A stretch of DNA of 64,000 nt. It comes from Campylobacter volucris (lineage in GTDB: Bacteria; Campylobacterota; Campylobacteria; Campylobacterales; Campylobacteraceae). The position numbers and the translations under genes were made by a program. Shown here piece by piece: positions 18,207 through 28,764 of the stretch (position 1 is the first letter of the stretch; the number at the start of each line of letters is the position of its first letter). The notes beneath the pieces were generated by a model, which was not told the DNA's origin, did not search any database, and was given only the letters and a program-made list of their open reading frames with translations. The stretch is from the NCBI RefSeq assembly GCF_008011665.1, contig NZ_VOWJ01000031.1, forward strand, positions 124,001 through 188,000. The letters run 5' to 3'.

Positions 18207-18734
18207 ATGGTTAAAATAGGAATTTTAGTTCTTTCAGATAGAGCAAGCAGTGGGGTTTATGAAGATAAATCAGGAGTTGAGATTGAAAAAATTTTAAATG
18301 AGTATATAAAAAATGAAAAAACTTTTTATTATGAGTTGATTCCTGATGAGTATGATTTGATTGTTGAAAAATTAACATTTTTATCTGATGAAAAAGAATG
18401 TGATCTCATCTTCACCACTGGCGGTACAGGACCTGCTTTGCGTGATGTAACCCCAGAAGCTACAGAACTTGTATGCGATAAAATGCTTCCAGGTTTTGGT
18501 GAGTTAATGAGAGCAAAAAGCTTAGAATATGTTCCAACAGCTATACTTTCTAGACAAAGTGCTGGTATAAGAAATAAATCATTAATTGTAAATTTACCAG
18601 GCAATCCAAAAGCGATTAAAGAATGTATAGAGCCTATTTTTCCTGCGATACCATATTGTGTTGATTTAATAGGTGGAGCTTATATAGAAAATAATGAAGA
18701 TAAAATTTCAGTATTTAGACCTAAAAAGAAGTAA
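18207..18734 (+). CDS. mogA: Molybdopterin adenylyltransferase MogA
   Basis: MogA activates molybdopterin by adenylylation before MoeA inserts the metal. The 175-residue protein has the MoCF-fold signature TTGGTGPALRDVTPEAT and the later SAGIRNKSLIVNLPGNPKAIKEC, which is typical of MogA rather than the shorter MoaB. GGAG at 18198-18201 precedes the ATG, inside the end of the FtsH-like gene. It is the last gene of the operon; its stop codon lies within the stem of the terminator. Confidence 0.92.
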   Translation: MVKIGILVLSDRASSGVYEDKSGVEIEKILNEYIKNEKTFYYELIPDEYDLIVEKLTFLSDEKECDLIFTTGGTGPALRDVTPEATELVCDKMLPGFGELMRAKSLEYVPTAILSRQSAGIRNKSLIVNLPGNPKAIKECIEPIFPAIPYCVDLIGGAYIENNEDKISVFRPKKK

Positions 18735-18751
18735 GTTAAAACTTACTTCTT
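18726..18751. terminator. Bidirectional terminator between mogA and the rhodanese gene
   Basis: A perfect 12-bp inverted repeat (AAGAAGTAAGTT and its complement) with a two-base centre. It includes the mogA stop and is flanked by A-runs on the left and T-rich sequence on the right, so it can work for both converging genes. Confidence 0.75.
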
Positions 18752-18756
18752 GAAAA

Positions 18757-19086
18757 TTAGTTTTTAATAGCTTCATATCCTTGAGATAAAAGGGCTACCA
18801 TACCTCCATCAAGATTAGTGCATTCTACCCCTAAAACATCTTCTATCATCAAAGCTGTATGCTTACTTCTTGATCCTGTTGCGCATATAAAAGCGATATT
18901 TTGGTTTTTATAATCAATTGTATTTTTAAATTCTTCTATAAAATTTTGATTTAATAAACCATTATCATCACACAGCATGATAAGCTTTGCATTTTCTACG
19001 ATACCATTTTTCCATTCACTAGGAGTTCTAACATCGATTATGCAATAATCTTTTAATATATCTTTTGATACGGCTATATTTTTCAT
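18757..19086 (-). CDS. Single-domain rhodanese-like protein
   Basis: The 109-residue cytoplasmic protein is one rhodanese domain. The N-terminal [11 protein letters not shown] matches the conserved DVR-EW element, and the active-site loop has its cysteine in CATGSRS. Such proteins carry or transfer sulphane sulphur or act as sulphur-relay partners. The start overlaps the htpG stop by four bases, as in C. jejuni (Cj0518-Cj0519), so the two are co-transcribed. The real sulphur acceptor is unknown. Confidence 0.88.
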   Translation of the reverse strand: MKNIAVSKDILKDYCIIDVRTPSEWKNGIVENAKLIMLCDDNGLLNQNFIEEFKNTIDYKNQNIAFICATGSRSKHTALMIEDVLGVECTNLDGGMVALLSQGYEAIKN

Positions 19087-20912
19087 TTACCTAAAGCCTT
19101 TGATACGATTTTACTTAAAGCATTGTTAAATTCATTAGGATTATCTATGCCCATACCTTCGCTTAATTTTGCCATATTTAAAAGTATATGAGCCATTTCG
19201 CTTGCCAAAGAATCATTTTCCTTTAAAGCTTTTAGTATTTCATGATTAGGATTGATTTCAAGTATAGGTTTAACTTGTTGTTCTTGTCCCATTTGTTTTA
19301 AAATTTGTTGCATAGCAAAATCAGGTTTGTTTTGATCATAAACTATACAGCTTGGGCTTTTTGATAGTCTTTGGCTTAGTTTTACTTCTTCAACTTCATC
19401 TTTTAAAGTTTCTTTGATTTTAATAAGTAATGGTGCAAATTCACTTTTTTGCTCTTCACTTACTTCTTCATTAGCTAGATGATTGATTGCACTAAATTTT
19501 AAACCTTCAAATTCATTCATCATAGGCATTACTATAGTGTCAATTTCTTCATCAAGTAATAAAACATTGATATTTTTTTGTTTATAGCTTTCTAAAAGTG
19601 GAGAATTTCTTAAAATTTTCTCATTTTTACCAGTGATATAAAAAATTTCTTTTTGCCCTTCTTGTAAATTTTGTTTATATTCTTCAAGATCTATTAATTC
19701 TTCTTTGTTTGAATTTTTAAAATATAAAAGTTTTGCGATAGCGTCTTTATTTTCACCAAAGCCATATAAACCTTCTTTTAAAACTTTTCCAAAATTTTCA
19801 TGGAATTTAAGATAATTTTCTTTATCTTTTTCCTTAAATTTTTTAAGCTCTGCTAAGATTTTTTTAACGCTTGCTTCTTGAACGCTTTTTAAAATTTTAT
19901 TTTCTTGCAATATTTCACGACTTACATTTAGAGGTAAATCTTCTACATCAATGATTCCGCGTATAAACCTTAAATAAGTTGGCAATAATTCTTTATCATC
20001 ATCACTGATAAATACACGCTTAACATAAAGTTTTAAACCACTTTTATAATCAACTCTATATAAATCAAATGGAGCTTGAGAAGGTATGAAAAATAAAGAA
20101 TTATACTCTATAGAACCTTCTGCTTTTGTGTGTATATAGAGCATAGGTTTGTTAGAATCATGAAAATTTTGCTCATAAAATTTTTCATAATCATCTGCTT
20201 TTAAATTTGCTTTATTTTGTCTCCATAGAGCACTTGCTGTATTAACTTGAGTATTTTTTAATTCTTTTTTTGGCTCTGTTTGACCTTCTTCTAAAGGCAC
20301 AGTTTCTTCTTTTTCCATAAAAATAGGAAATTGTATATGATTAGAATACTTTTCAATTATGCTTTCTATACGATATGAATTTAAAAATTCTTCATCTTTA
20401 AGATGTAAAGTTATGGTAGTACCTTGTTCATCTTTTGTAGCATCTTCTATTTCATAACCACTTGCATCAGAAACCCAAAGATAAGCTTTGTCTTCTAAAG
20501 CTTTTTTGCTTAAAACTTCGATTTTATCAGCTACCATAAAAGCTGAATAAAAACCAACACCAAATTGACCTATAAGTTGAGAATCTTTTTTAGCATCACC
20601 ACTTAAATTTTCCAAAAAGCTTTTTGTGCCACTTTTAGCTATAGTTCCAAGGTGATTGATTAAATCTTCTTTATTCATACCTATACCATTGTCGCTAATG
20701 GTTAATGTTTTTGCTTCTTGGTTAAAATTAATTTGAATTTTTGGTTCAAATTTTAAATTTTTATAAGCATCGTTGCTTACGCTTAAATAGCTCAGTTTAT
20801 CTAAAGCATCACTAGCATTAGATATAAGCTCTCTTAAGAAAATTTCTTTGTTAGAATACAAAGAGTGTATCATTAATTGTAAAAGTTGATTGACTTCAGT
20901 TTGAAATTGCAT
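19083..20912 (-). CDS. htpG: Chaperone HtpG (Hsp90)
   Basis: HtpG is the bacterial Hsp90 chaperone, 609 residues. It has the GHKL ATP site ([11 protein letters not shown] near residue 30, [12 protein letters not shown], and [15 protein letters not shown]) followed by the middle domain with [18 protein letters not shown]. The C-terminal dimerisation domain is complete. GGAG (20918-20921) precedes the ATG, and a -10 box lies at 20933-20938. In C. jejuni crcB separates htpG from plsC; here that gap is only 128 bases and has no such gene. Confidence 0.97.
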   Translation of the reverse strand: MQFQTEVNQLLQLMIHSLYSNKEIFLRELISNASDALDKLSYLSVSNDAYKNLKFEPKIQINFNQEAKTLTISDNGIGMNKEDLINHLGTIAKSGTKSFLENLSGDAKKDSQLIGQFGVGFYSAFMVADKIEVLSKKALEDKAYLWVSDASGYEIEDATKDEQGTTITLHLKDEEFLNSYRIESIIEKYSNHIQFPIFMEKEETVPLEEGQTEPKKELKNTQVNTASALWRQNKANLKADDYEKFYEQNFHDSNKPMLYIHTKAEGSIEYNSLFFIPSQAPFDLYRVDYKSGLKLYVKRVFISDDDKELLPTYLRFIRGIIDVEDLPLNVSREILQENKILKSVQEASVKKILAELKKFKEKDKENYLKFHENFGKVLKEGLYGFGENKDAIAKLLYFKNSNKEELIDLEEYKQNLQEGQKEIFYITGKNEKILRNSPLLESYKQKNINVLLLDEEIDTIVMPMMNEFEGLKFSAINHLANEEVSEEQKSEFAPLLIKIKETLKDEVEEVKLSQRLSKSPSCIVYDQNKPDFAMQQILKQMGQEQQVKPILEINPNHEILKALKENDSLASEMAHILLNMAKLSEGMGIDNPNEFNNALSKIVSKALGK

Positions 20913-20932
20913 TTTATCTCCTTTAATGTTTA

Positions 20933-20938
20933 ATTATA
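20933..20938 (-). promoter_or_regulatory. Probable -10 box of htpG
   Basis: TATAAT on the minus strand about 20 bases before the htpG start. No CIRCE or HAIR heat-shock operator is apparent nearby. Confidence 0.5.
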
Positions 20939-21040
20939 TAAATTTAAAATATATTTAAATCAAAGTGAAAATAATTTCAACTTTGTAAAAATAGCAAATT
21001 TTCATAAGAAAAAGCTGAAAATATAGATATTTTTCATATA

Positions 21041-21730
21041 TCAAAGTTCTTGTCTATAAAAATCAAGAATTTTTTGCATATCTTCTCGTGTTTGTTCTAG
21101 CCAATTTTCTTTACTTATATCAACAGGATCTAAAAAAATGATTTTTAAATTTCCACTTTTTGCACTAAAAGTTTTTGTGTCTAAAATTTTAGCCGAATCA
21201 ACTATAACTACAGGTTGAACCTTTAGTTTCAATTTTTCTGCCAAAATTTTAGCTCCTACTTTAAATTTTAAAAGTTTTTGTGTGTTTGATCTTGTTCCTT
21301 CTGGAAAAATTGCTAAAATTCGATTTTCTTTTAATCTTTCTTTAGCTTCTTTTAAAAGTTTAACTAAGCCTTTAGGGCTCCTATCTATATAAATCATTTT
21401 AGATTTTTTAATTAGAATTTTAAAAATAGGGAGTTCTCCAAGCTCTTTTTTAGCAATCCAAGATATATTTTTAGAGCATAGATCTTCTAATGCAACTATA
21501 TCAAGCAGGCTTTGATGGTTGATTAAAAGTAAATTAGTTTGTGGATGAAGCTCTCCTGTGAGTTGAATTTTATAATTAATCGCATATTTTTGAAATTTAG
21601 CCCAATATTTTCTTAATATCCAAATTTTATCTTGAGATTTTATGATTAAAAACGATATACATAAAATAAGAGTAGTTATAATAAATTCAATCCAAAAAAA
21701 CAAAGCTTTAATTTTTTGCCAAATCTTCAT
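21041..21730 (-). CDS. plsC: 1-acyl-sn-glycerol-3-phosphate acyltransferase
   Basis: PlsC makes phosphatidic acid from lysophosphatidic acid at the inner membrane. The 229-residue protein has one N-terminal membrane segment (about 12-32), the catalytic HX4D motif in NHQSLLD and the glycerol-phosphate site FPEGTRS. Its start overlaps the end of the SH3-protein gene by 23 bases. It corresponds to C. jejuni Cj0516 and is last in the ctpA-pur-SH3-plsC run. Confidence 0.92.
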   Translation of the reverse strand: MKIWQKIKALFFWIEFIITTLILCISFLIIKSQDKIWILRKYWAKFQKYAINYKIQLTGELHPQTNLLLINHQSLLDIVALEDLCSKNISWIAKKELGELPIFKILIKKSKMIYIDRSPKGLVKLLKEAKERLKENRILAIFPEGTRSNTQKLLKFKVGAKILAEKLKLKVQPVVIVDSAKILDTKTFSAKSGNLKIIFLDPVDISKENWLEQTREDMQKILDFYRQEL

Positions 21731-22910
21731 TTTTTACCCATCCTATTTTGCCATTGTTTAGTAAAATTTTTTTATAATTTTCTCTTGTATTGAGTATTTC
21801 AACTTCTTGTTCATACTCTCCAGAAGAAAAAGAAGTAGAATTTTTTGTTGGTAAAATTTGAATTTGACTTTGTGCTTTTAAAGAAGCTTTATAAATATTA
21901 TTTTGTGATAAAAAGCTTGCAATTAAAGTCAAAATCGCTAAACCTAAAGCAATATAACTTTTTTTGATCAAATACCATAGTGCAAAAATACCGCATAAAA
22001 TCCAAAAGACAATTTGCTTGTAAAAATTAAAATCATTGGTTTTTGGATTAAGATCGCTTTGTGTGCTTATACTATCTTCTTTGAGTTCGACTTTTAAGGA
22101 AAATTCTTTTAATTCTTTTTTAGTGGTGTTAAAATATGAAAAATCAAACCTAGTTTTGCTTTTATCAAGTATGGCATAATAAAAAGCACTTTGTTTTTTG
22201 AAATCCCCCTTAATAGCTTCAACACCTTGTTTTTCAATATTTTTAAGATAAAAACCACCAAGATTGGTATTTTCACCAATTAATTCTATAAATAAAATCA
22301 TATTTTCATTATCAAAGTGATTGGCTTTAACTTGTTTTACTTCTAAATTTGAAGCTACTATATGAGAGTATTTGTTAGATGGTGCATCTATTTTCTCTAA
22401 AACAATAGGTTTGATAATCAAAGAAGAACTTTGTATGATTTGATCATTTCTACTTAAAAAAACGATAATTTTGCTTAAATTTGCATTAAGGCTTTTAGCC
22501 TGAAACCATAAAGTAGTATGATAAGAATTAGCCATTTGTTGCCAAGTTGGATTTTGATTGATCCAAATCATATCATCACTTTTTTCAAAACTAATATTTA
22601 AGTCAAAATTTGCATTTGTTGTAGTAATGGCTTCAAGTTCTATGGAAAAAATTTCATCTACATATGCTTTTTGTGTATATTTTTTTGCATTTAATACTAA
22701 AGAAGTTTTAGGTAAATCTTCTTTTTCTATTTTTACATCGTATTCATTTTCATCACTTGGAGAAATGGTATTGTAAATTTGTTTTGCTTGATCATTAAGA
22801 GAGTTAAAATTTTTTTCTAAAGCATTATAATCATCAAAAACACCATTTTCTTGTGCATAGATATTTAACGCAAAAAATAAAATAAAAAGAAATCTTAAAC
22901 AATTTAGCAA
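21708..22910 (-). CDS. Membrane-anchored protein with C-terminal SH3 domain
   Basis: The 400-residue protein has a signal-like N-terminus (residues 1-18, ending YAQ), a large periplasmic beta-rich region, and two membrane segments at about 295-313 and 318-338. A bacterial SH3-like domain at the C-terminus ends in KIGWVKNEDL. The general plan resembles BatD-type proteins, but no MoxR or VWA partner lies here. It corresponds to C. jejuni Cj0515. It overlaps purQ by seven bases and plsC by 23. Function is unknown; the SH3 domain hints at cell-wall binding. Confidence 0.78.
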   Translation of the reverse strand: MLNCLRFLFILFFALNIYAQENGVFDDYNALEKNFNSLNDQAKQIYNTISPSDENEYDVKIEKEDLPKTSLVLNAKKYTQKAYVDEIFSIELEAITTTNANFDLNISFEKSDDMIWINQNPTWQQMANSYHTTLWFQAKSLNANLSKIIVFLSRNDQIIQSSSLIIKPIVLEKIDAPSNKYSHIVASNLEVKQVKANHFDNENMILFIELIGENTNLGGFYLKNIEKQGVEAIKGDFKKQSAFYYAILDKSKTRFDFSYFNTTKKELKEFSLKVELKEDSISTQSDLNPKTNDFNFYKQIVFWILCGIFALWYLIKKSYIALGLAILTLIASFLSQNNIYKASLKAQSQIQILPTKNSTSFSSGEYEQEVEILNTRENYKKILLNNGKIGWVKNEDLAKN

Positions 22911-23554
22911 TTTATAAATCCTTTGAGTAAATCTAATCCTATAGTCGAACCAAGCAATTCATCGCACGCTCTTTCAGGATGAGGCATGAGTCCAAAAATT
23001 TTTTTATTTTCATCACAAATTCCTGCGATATCATCTAAAGAACCATTAGGATTATCAAGATATTTTAGTAAAATTAAATCTTTATCTTCAAGTTTTTTTA
23101 AACCATCTAAAGTGTTGAAATAATTTCCTTCTCCATGTGCTATAGGTAGTTCTATAATATCATTTTTGTTAAAATTTTTTAAAAATGCATTGTTATTAGA
23201 TATTACTTGTAATTTTTGCATTTTAGAAATGAAGTTTAAATTATCATTATATTTCATAGCCCCACTTAATAAACCTAATTCTAAAAGAATTTGAAAACCA
23301 TTGCAAATGCCTAATATGTAGCCACCTTTTTTAGCATGTTCTTTTAAAGTTTTTATAGCTGGTGCAAATTTAGCAATAGCTGCACATCTTAAATAATCTC
23401 CATAGGAAAATCCTCCTGGAAGCACTATTAAATCAGCGTTAAAATCTTCTCTTTCATGCCAAATGATTTCGCTTTTAATGTTTAATTTTTCAAAAGCATA
23501 AGCAGTATCGTATTCACAATTAGTTCCAGGAAATTGGATAATTGCTATTTTCAT
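22904..23554 (-). CDS. purQ: Phosphoribosylformylglycinamidine synthase subunit PurQ
   Basis: PurQ is the glutaminase subunit of the three-part FGAM synthase (PurL-PurQ-PurS) of de novo purine synthesis. The 216-residue class I amidotransferase has the nucleophile elbow ILGICNGFQ and the catalytic His/Glu in LMPHPERACD. It overlaps purS by four bases. The large subunit purL is not in the window. Confidence 0.95.
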   Translation of the reverse strand: MKIAIIQFPGTNCEYDTAYAFEKLNIKSEIIWHEREDFNADLIVLPGGFSYGDYLRCAAIAKFAPAIKTLKEHAKKGGYILGICNGFQILLELGLLSGAMKYNDNLNFISKMQKLQVISNNNAFLKNFNKNDIIELPIAHGEGNYFNTLDGLKKLEDKDLILLKYLDNPNGSLDDIAGICDENKKIFGLMPHPERACDELLGSTIGLDLLKGFINC

Positions 23555-23787
23555 AGTATTATCTCATAATCTTCTATGATAGTATTTGCAAGTAATTGTT
23601 CACACATGGTGCGAATTTGCTCTAAGGCTTTGTTTTTATCATTTGTATTAATATCAAAAATAATTTGTTTTGAAACTTTTACATTTGAAATATTGTTAAA
23701 TTCTAAAGAATGCAAAGCTTTTTCTATAGCTTTACCTTGTGGATCTAAAATGCCATTTTTTAAAGTAATATTTACAGTAGCTTTCAT
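23551..23787 (-). CDS. purS: Phosphoribosylformylglycinamidine synthase subunit PurS
   Basis: PurS is the small bridging subunit that lets PurQ pass ammonia to PurL. The 78-residue protein shows the typical start with KNGILDPQGKAIEKALHSL. It lies between purC and purQ and overlaps purQ by four bases, as expected for a stoichiometric complex. Confidence 0.93.
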   Translation of the reverse strand: MKATVNITLKNGILDPQGKAIEKALHSLEFNNISNVKVSKQIIFDINTNDKNKALEQIRTMCEQLLANTIIEDYEIIL

Positions 23788-23795
23788 TAGACAAC

Positions 23796-24509
23796 CTAGC
23801 TCAAAATTCGTTTTAATACTTCTTCATAAGCCATTTTAACATTACCAAGATCTTGTCTAAACCTATCTTTGTCTAATTTTTCATTTGTTTTGCTATCCCA
23901 AAATCTACAGCTATCTGGGCTTATCTCATCTGCTAAAATCATATTTCCATCACTATCGATACCAAATTCTAGTTTAAAATCTATCAATCTAAGATTTTTA
24001 GAAGAGAAAAATTTAACCAGTATGGAATTAATTTGTCTAGCAATTTGTTTGATAAATTCTAATTCTTTTTCACTTTTAACTAAATTTAAAATCAAACAAT
24101 GTTCATCATTGATAATAGGATCACCTAGACTATCATTTTTATAGCAAAATTCAACCACAGAAAAAGGTAAGATAGCTCCTTCTTTAATTCCAAGTCTTTT
24201 TGTTAAAGAGCCAGTTGCAACATTTCTAACTATAACTTCTATAGGTATAATTTGGCATTTTTTTACTAGTTGCTCTTTATCGCTAATAGTTTCAACTAAA
24301 TGAGTTTTTACCCCTTCTTTTTCCAAAAGATAAAAAATTTCAGTGCTAATTTTACAATTTAATTCACCTTTACCAGCTTCACTACCTTTTTTTTCAGCAT
24401 TAAATGCGGTTAAATCATCTTTAAATTCTGTGATGAGAAGGTTTTCATCATCAGTTTTAAACATTTTTTTACCTTTGCCTTCATATAAGAGCTCTAATTT
24501 TTTTGGCAT
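23796..24509 (-). CDS. purC: SAICAR synthetase
   Basis: PurC joins aspartate to CAIR in purine synthesis. The 237-residue protein has the family motifs [10 protein letters not shown] (ATP loop), [23 protein letters not shown] and [13 protein letters not shown]. Its ATG directly follows the ctpA stop; the GGAG ribosome site lies inside the last codons of ctpA, so expression is coupled. Confidence 0.96.
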   Translation of the reverse strand: MPKKLELLYEGKGKKMFKTDDENLLITEFKDDLTAFNAEKKGSEAGKGELNCKISTEIFYLLEKEGVKTHLVETISDKEQLVKKCQIIPIEVIVRNVATGSLTKRLGIKEGAILPFSVVEFCYKNDSLGDPIINDEHCLILNLVKSEKELEFIKQIARQINSILVKFFSSKNLRLIDFKLEFGIDSDGNMILADEISPDSCRFWDSKTNEKLDKDRFRQDLGNVKMAYEEVLKRILS

Positions 24510-25826
24510 TTACTCTCCTTTGGTGATGTTTAAAATTTTAATAGCATCAATAGCTGTTTTAAGTTGAATGTCATTATTGATTTGCTCTTTAGTGATGATA
24601 TTTTTATCTTCTTTTTTATCATTTTTAGTATCATTATGTCCAATTTTATCAAGTTCAGCTTGTAAATGTTTTTTAAGATCTGCTTCTTTGATTTCAAAAC
24701 CATTGTTTTCATTTTTGCTAACTTTTCCTGGGAAAACTTCTATATCAGGAGTAACACCAACTGCTTGTATGGTTCTACCACTTGGAAGATAATATTTTGC
24801 TATGGTAAGTCTTAAACCCTCTTTACCTTTTTCATCTATAGGTAATATAAGCTGAACACTACCTTTACCAAAGGTTTTTTCTCCTACTATGATAGCTCGC
24901 TTAAAATCTTGTAAAGCACCGCTTACTATTTCACTTGCGCTCGCGCTACCTCCATTTACTAGCACCACCAAAGGCGCATTAGATATTTTTTTGCTAGGAT
25001 TTGCTTTAAATTCAACATTTTCATTTTCGATTTTTCCTTTTTGAGAGACAATAACACCATTGTCTACAAAAAGATTTACCAAGCCCACTGCTTGATTTAA
25101 CACTCCGCCAGGATTTGTTCTAAGATCCAATATAATTCCTTTAACTTTAGGATGCTTTTTAATGGCCTTGCTAGCTTCATCAACAACATTTTTATCAAAA
25201 TTAGTAATGCGGATATAAAGTAAATTTTCATCTTCTATTATTTTAGTATAAACACTATCTACTTTTATAATATCTCTTTTTAAATTTACATCAAAAGGCT
25301 TATTTTCACCTTTTCTATAAATAGTTAAACTAACTTTAGTTTTAGGTTCTCCTCTCATTTTTGAAACAGCTTCATTGAGTGTCATACCTAAGGTTGATTC
25401 GTTATTAATTCTTAAAATAATATCATCTGTTTTTATACCAGCTTTATCAGCAGGGCTTCCTTCGATAGGAGCTACCACAGTAATTGCCCCGTCTTTTTGA
25501 GTAATAGTAAAACCCAAACCGCCAAATTCTCCATTAGTTTGTTCTTTTAATTCCTTAAATCCTTTTTCATCTAAAAAAGAAGAATGAGCGTCTAAATTTG
25601 TTAATAATCCTGCAATCGATTTATCAACTAAATCAGTATAATTTACATCATCAACATAATATTGCTCTATGATAGACATAGTTTTTGTTAGTTTTGATAA
25701 GGCTTCGATTTTTTTTTCAGCTTCGCTAGTAGGGGTATTTTTAGCTTGTAAATGTGTGAAAATAAATGAAGCGGTTAGCAAACTACACAAACTGGCCATA
25801 ATGATAAGATTTCTTTTTGTTTTCAA
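24510..25826 (-). CDS. ctpA: Carboxy-terminal processing protease (S41 family)
   Basis: The 438-residue periplasmic serine protease has an N-terminal signal or anchor segment (about 8-28) and a PDZ domain near 95-180 (GGLGFTI, ADKAGIKTDDIILRIN). In the S41 catalytic domain the serine is in NGGSASASEIV and the lysine in GEKTFGKGSVQ. The C-terminus is lysine/aspartate-rich. Such proteases trim cell-wall hydrolases or other secreted proteins. It is first in the minus-strand operon with purC, purS, purQ, the SH3 gene and plsC. AGGAGG at 25828-25833 precedes the ATG. Confidence 0.93.
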   Translation of the reverse strand: MKTKRNLIIMASLCSLLTASFIFTHLQAKNTPTSEAEKKIEALSKLTKTMSIIEQYYVDDVNYTDLVDKSIAGLLTNLDAHSSFLDEKGFKELKEQTNGEFGGLGFTITQKDGAITVVAPIEGSPADKAGIKTDDIILRINNESTLGMTLNEAVSKMRGEPKTKVSLTIYRKGENKPFDVNLKRDIIKVDSVYTKIIEDENLLYIRITNFDKNVVDEASKAIKKHPKVKGIILDLRTNPGGVLNQAVGLVNLFVDNGVIVSQKGKIENENVEFKANPSKKISNAPLVVLVNGGSASASEIVSGALQDFKRAIIVGEKTFGKGSVQLILPIDEKGKEGLRLTIAKYYLPSGRTIQAVGVTPDIEVFPGKVSKNENNGFEIKEADLKKHLQAELDKIGHNDTKNDKKEDKNIITKEQINNDIQLKTAIDAIKILNITKGE

Positions 25827-25968
25827 AGGAGGACTCCAAAAAAATAATTAAAATAAATACATAATTTTAGTGCTTTTTGCTTAAAAATTCGTAAATAATA
25901 TAAAATATTTTTGCACATATATAATTAATATGATATAAAGATTTTTTAATAAAAATAACTAAATAAAT

Positions 25969-25997
25969 TTGACATTAATAGACTAAAGTTATATAAT
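25969..25997 (+). promoter_or_regulatory. Consensus sigma70 promoter of clpB
   Basis: TTGACA (25969-25974), a 17-base spacer and TATAAT (25992-25997), 34 bases before the clpB ATG. Both boxes are perfect, which is unusual because most promoters here lack a visible -35. Confidence 0.75.
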
Positions 25998-26031
25998 ATG
26001 ATTTATATAAATAAAATTAAAGGAGTTTGAT

Positions 26032-28605
26032 ATGGCAAATATACAAGAATTTTTAACTGATACGATGATTTCAAATATAGAAAGTGCTGTATCTTTAGCA
26101 ATTCATAGTAAAAATAGCGAGATAAAACCACTTCATTTATTATGGGCTTTGAGTGTGGATAGTTCTAGTTTGTTAAATCAAGTATTTAATAAGTTAAATA
26201 TTTCAAAAGAAGCTTTTGAGCTTGAAATAAAAAGTAAAATTTCATCTTTACCTACTAGTTCTAATATAAATAAAGAAAATATTAAATTTTCAAATGAATT
26301 TGTCAATTCTTTAGAGAGTGCTAAGGGTTTGGCATTAAAAAATGGCGATCATTATTTAGCAGTTGATATGTGGTTAATTTCAGAAAGTAACAATCAGCCG
26401 ATAAAAGAAATATTGTCCAAATTTTTAGATATAAATGAATTAAAAAAAGAATTAGAGCTAATAAGAGGAAACAATAAAATAGATAGTAAAACAAGCGATG
26501 AAACTTTAGATTCTTTATCTAAATTTGGTATAGATTTAACGTTAAAAGCTTTAAATAACGAACTTGATCCAGTTATAGGAAGAGAAGAAGAAATTCAAAG
26601 ATTAATGCAAATTTTAATAAGAAAAACAAAAAATAATCCTATATTATTAGGTGAGCCAGGCGTTGGAAAAACAGCTGTTGTAGAAGCTTTAGCTCAAAGA
26701 ATAGCTAAAAAAGATGTTCCGACTTCTTTGCAAAATAAAAAAGTTATAGCTTTAGATATGAGTGCTTTGATAGCTGGAGCTAAGTATAGAGGTGAATTTG
26801 AAGATAGATTAAAAGCTGTTGTGAATGAGGTTATAAAACATAAAAACATTATTTTGTTTATAGATGAAATTCACACTATAGTGGGAGCTGGAGCTAGCGA
26901 AGGAAGTATGGATGCAGCAAATATATTAAAACCTGCTTTAGCAAGAGGAGAGCTTCATACTATAGGAGCTACTACTTTAAAAGAGTATAGAAAATATTTT
27001 GAAAAAGATGCAGCTTTACAAAGAAGATTTCAGCCTATAAATGTAGGAGAACCTAGTATAAATGAAGCTTTGGCAATGCTTAGAGGTATAAAAGAAAAAT
27101 TAGAAATTCATCATAATGTAAGTATCAATGATAGTGCTTTGGTAGCTGCATCTAGATTATCTAAGCGTTATATTGCTGATAGATTTTTGCCTGATAAGGC
27201 TATAGACTTGATAGATGAAGCAGCAGCCGAACTTAAAATGCAAATAGAAAGTGAGCCAAATTCACTAAGAAAAGTTAGAAAACAAATAGAAAGCTTGGAA
27301 GTAGAAAATGAAGCTTTAAAAATGGAAAAAAATGAAATAAATGAAAAAAGAATAGATGAAATAAACAAAGAATTAGCAAATTTAAAAGAAGAACAAGGTA
27401 AATTAAATTCTCAATTTGAAAATGAAAAAAGTGTATTTAATTCTATAAGCTTAAAGAAAAAAGAAATAGATAATTTAAAAAGTGAGGCTATTTTTGCTAA
27501 AAATAAAGGAGATTTTCAAAAAGCAGCTGAAATAGAATATGGAAAAATTCCAGAATGTGAAAAAGAAGTAATAGAGCTTGAAGAAAAATGGAAAAAAATG
27601 AGCGAAAATGGAGTATTACTTAAAAATCAAGTCGATGAGGATTTAGTAGCTGGAATTTTAAGCAAATGGACGGGAATTAGTGTGCAAAAAATGCTAACTT
27701 CTGAAAAAGAGAAATTTTTACACATACAAGAGTATTTGCAAGAAAGTGTAGTAGGACAAGATGAAGCTTTAAAAGCTTTAGCAAGAGCTATAAAGCGTAA
27801 TAAAGCAGGACTTAATCAAAGCTCTAAGCCTATAGGAAGTTTTTTATTTTTAGGGCCGACTGGGGTTGGAAAAACAGAAAGTGCAAAGGCTTTGGCTAAA
27901 TTTTTGTTTGATGATGAAAAAGCTATGATACGTTTTGATATGAGTGAATTTATGGAAAAACATAGTGTATCAAGGCTTTTAGGGGCTCCTCCAGGTTATA
28001 TAGGACACGAAGAAGGTGGAGAACTAACAGAAGCTGTTAGAAGAAAACCTTATAGTGTGATATTGTTTGATGAAGTTGAAAAAGCACATAAAGATGTATT
28101 TAATATACTTTTGGGAATTTTAGATGATGCAAAGGCAACTGATAGCAAAGGTGTTAGTGTAGATTTTTCAAATACTATAATAATACTAACATCAAATATA
28201 GGTGCAAATTTTATAATGAATTTAAAAGGTGAAGAAAGAGCTAAGGCTATAAAAGAAGCTTTAAAAGAATTTTTTAGACCTGAATTTTTAAATCGCTTAG
28301 ATGATATTATAACTTTTAACCCTTTGGGCAATGATGAAGCTATTAAGATAGTAAAATTGATATTTAAGAATTTGCAAAAAAATCTTGAAAATAAAGGTAT
28401 AAAAGCTATACTTAGTGATAAAGCAGCTGAGTTTATAGCTAAAGTTGGTTTTGATGTTGATTTTGGTGCTAGACCTTTAAAAAGAGCTATGCATGATATG
28501 GTTGAAGATAAACTAAGCGATATGATATTAGCCGATAAGCTTAATGCTAATGATGAGATAATAATAGACGCAAGTGATGAAGATATCATTATAAACAAAA
28601 GATAA
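26032..28605 (+). CDS. clpB: Disaggregase chaperone ClpB
   Basis: ClpB works with DnaK to pull proteins out of aggregates. The 857-residue protein has an N-terminal Clp repeat domain and a first AAA module ([25 protein letters not shown]). A coiled-coil middle domain of about 120 residues (near 405-525, Glu/Lys-rich) follows. The second AAA module has GPTGVGKTE, the pore loop GYIGHEEGG and [11 protein letters not shown]. The long middle domain separates it from ClpA and ClpC. AAAGGAG precedes the ATG. It stands alone behind its own promoter and is followed by a terminator. Confidence 0.97.
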   Translation: MANIQEFLTDTMISNIESAVSLAIHSKNSEIKPLHLLWALSVDSSSLLNQVFNKLNISKEAFELEIKSKISSLPTSSNINKENIKFSNEFVNSLESAKGLALKNGDHYLAVDMWLISESNNQPIKEILSKFLDINELKKELELIRGNNKIDSKTSDETLDSLSKFGIDLTLKALNNELDPVIGREEEIQRLMQILIRKTKNNPILLGEPGVGKTAVVEALAQRIAKKDVPTSLQNKKVIALDMSALIAGAKYRGEFEDRLKAVVNEVIKHKNIILFIDEIHTIVGAGASEGSMDAANILKPALARGELHTIGATTLKEYRKYFEKDAALQRRFQPINVGEPSINEALAMLRGIKEKLEIHHNVSINDSALVAASRLSKRYIADRFLPDKAIDLIDEAAAELKMQIESEPNSLRKVRKQIESLEVENEALKMEKNEINEKRIDEINKELANLKEEQGKLNSQFENEKSVFNSISLKKKEIDNLKSEAIFAKNKGDFQKAAEIEYGKIPECEKEVIELEEKWKKMSENGVLLKNQVDEDLVAGILSKWTGISVQKMLTSEKEKFLHIQEYLQESVVGQDEALKALARAIKRNKAGLNQSSKPIGSFLFLGPTGVGKTESAKALAKFLFDDEKAMIRFDMSEFMEKHSVSRLLGAPPGYIGHEEGGELTEAVRRKPYSVILFDEVEKAHKDVFNILLGILDDAKATDSKGVSVDFSNTIIILTSNIGANFIMNLKGEERAKAIKEALKEFFRPEFLNRLDDIITFNPLGNDEAIKIVKLIFKNLQKNLENKGIKAILSDKAAEFIAKVGFDVDFGARPLKRAMHDMVEDKLSDMILADKLNANDEIIIDASDEDIIINKR

Positions 28606-28625
28606 GCAAGTATAGGCTTGCTTAT
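28602..28625 (+). terminator. clpB terminator
   Basis: A perfect 9-bp stem (ATAAGCAAG and its complement) with a six-base loop starts in the clpB stop region. The T-run after it is short, so termination strength is uncertain. Confidence 0.6.
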
Positions 28626-28764
28626 TTGAGATTAAAAATATCTTATTATCATTAAATTTTAAATATAAAGTATATTTTATAAAAATTTTTATTTTTTATA
28701 AATTCTTAACAATTATTATTCTAGAATTTATTTTTGGTACTTTTTATTTTTTAAGGAAAAACAA

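Noticed and set aside
24343-24567. A 74-residue plus-strand frame with hydrophobic look over purC
   Set aside because: Antisense shadow of purC and ctpA ends.
28050-28598. A 182-residue open frame antisense to clpB
   Set aside because: It is the mirror of a strongly coding gene, has Ser/Ile-rich composition typical of antisense shadow frames and no ribosome site.
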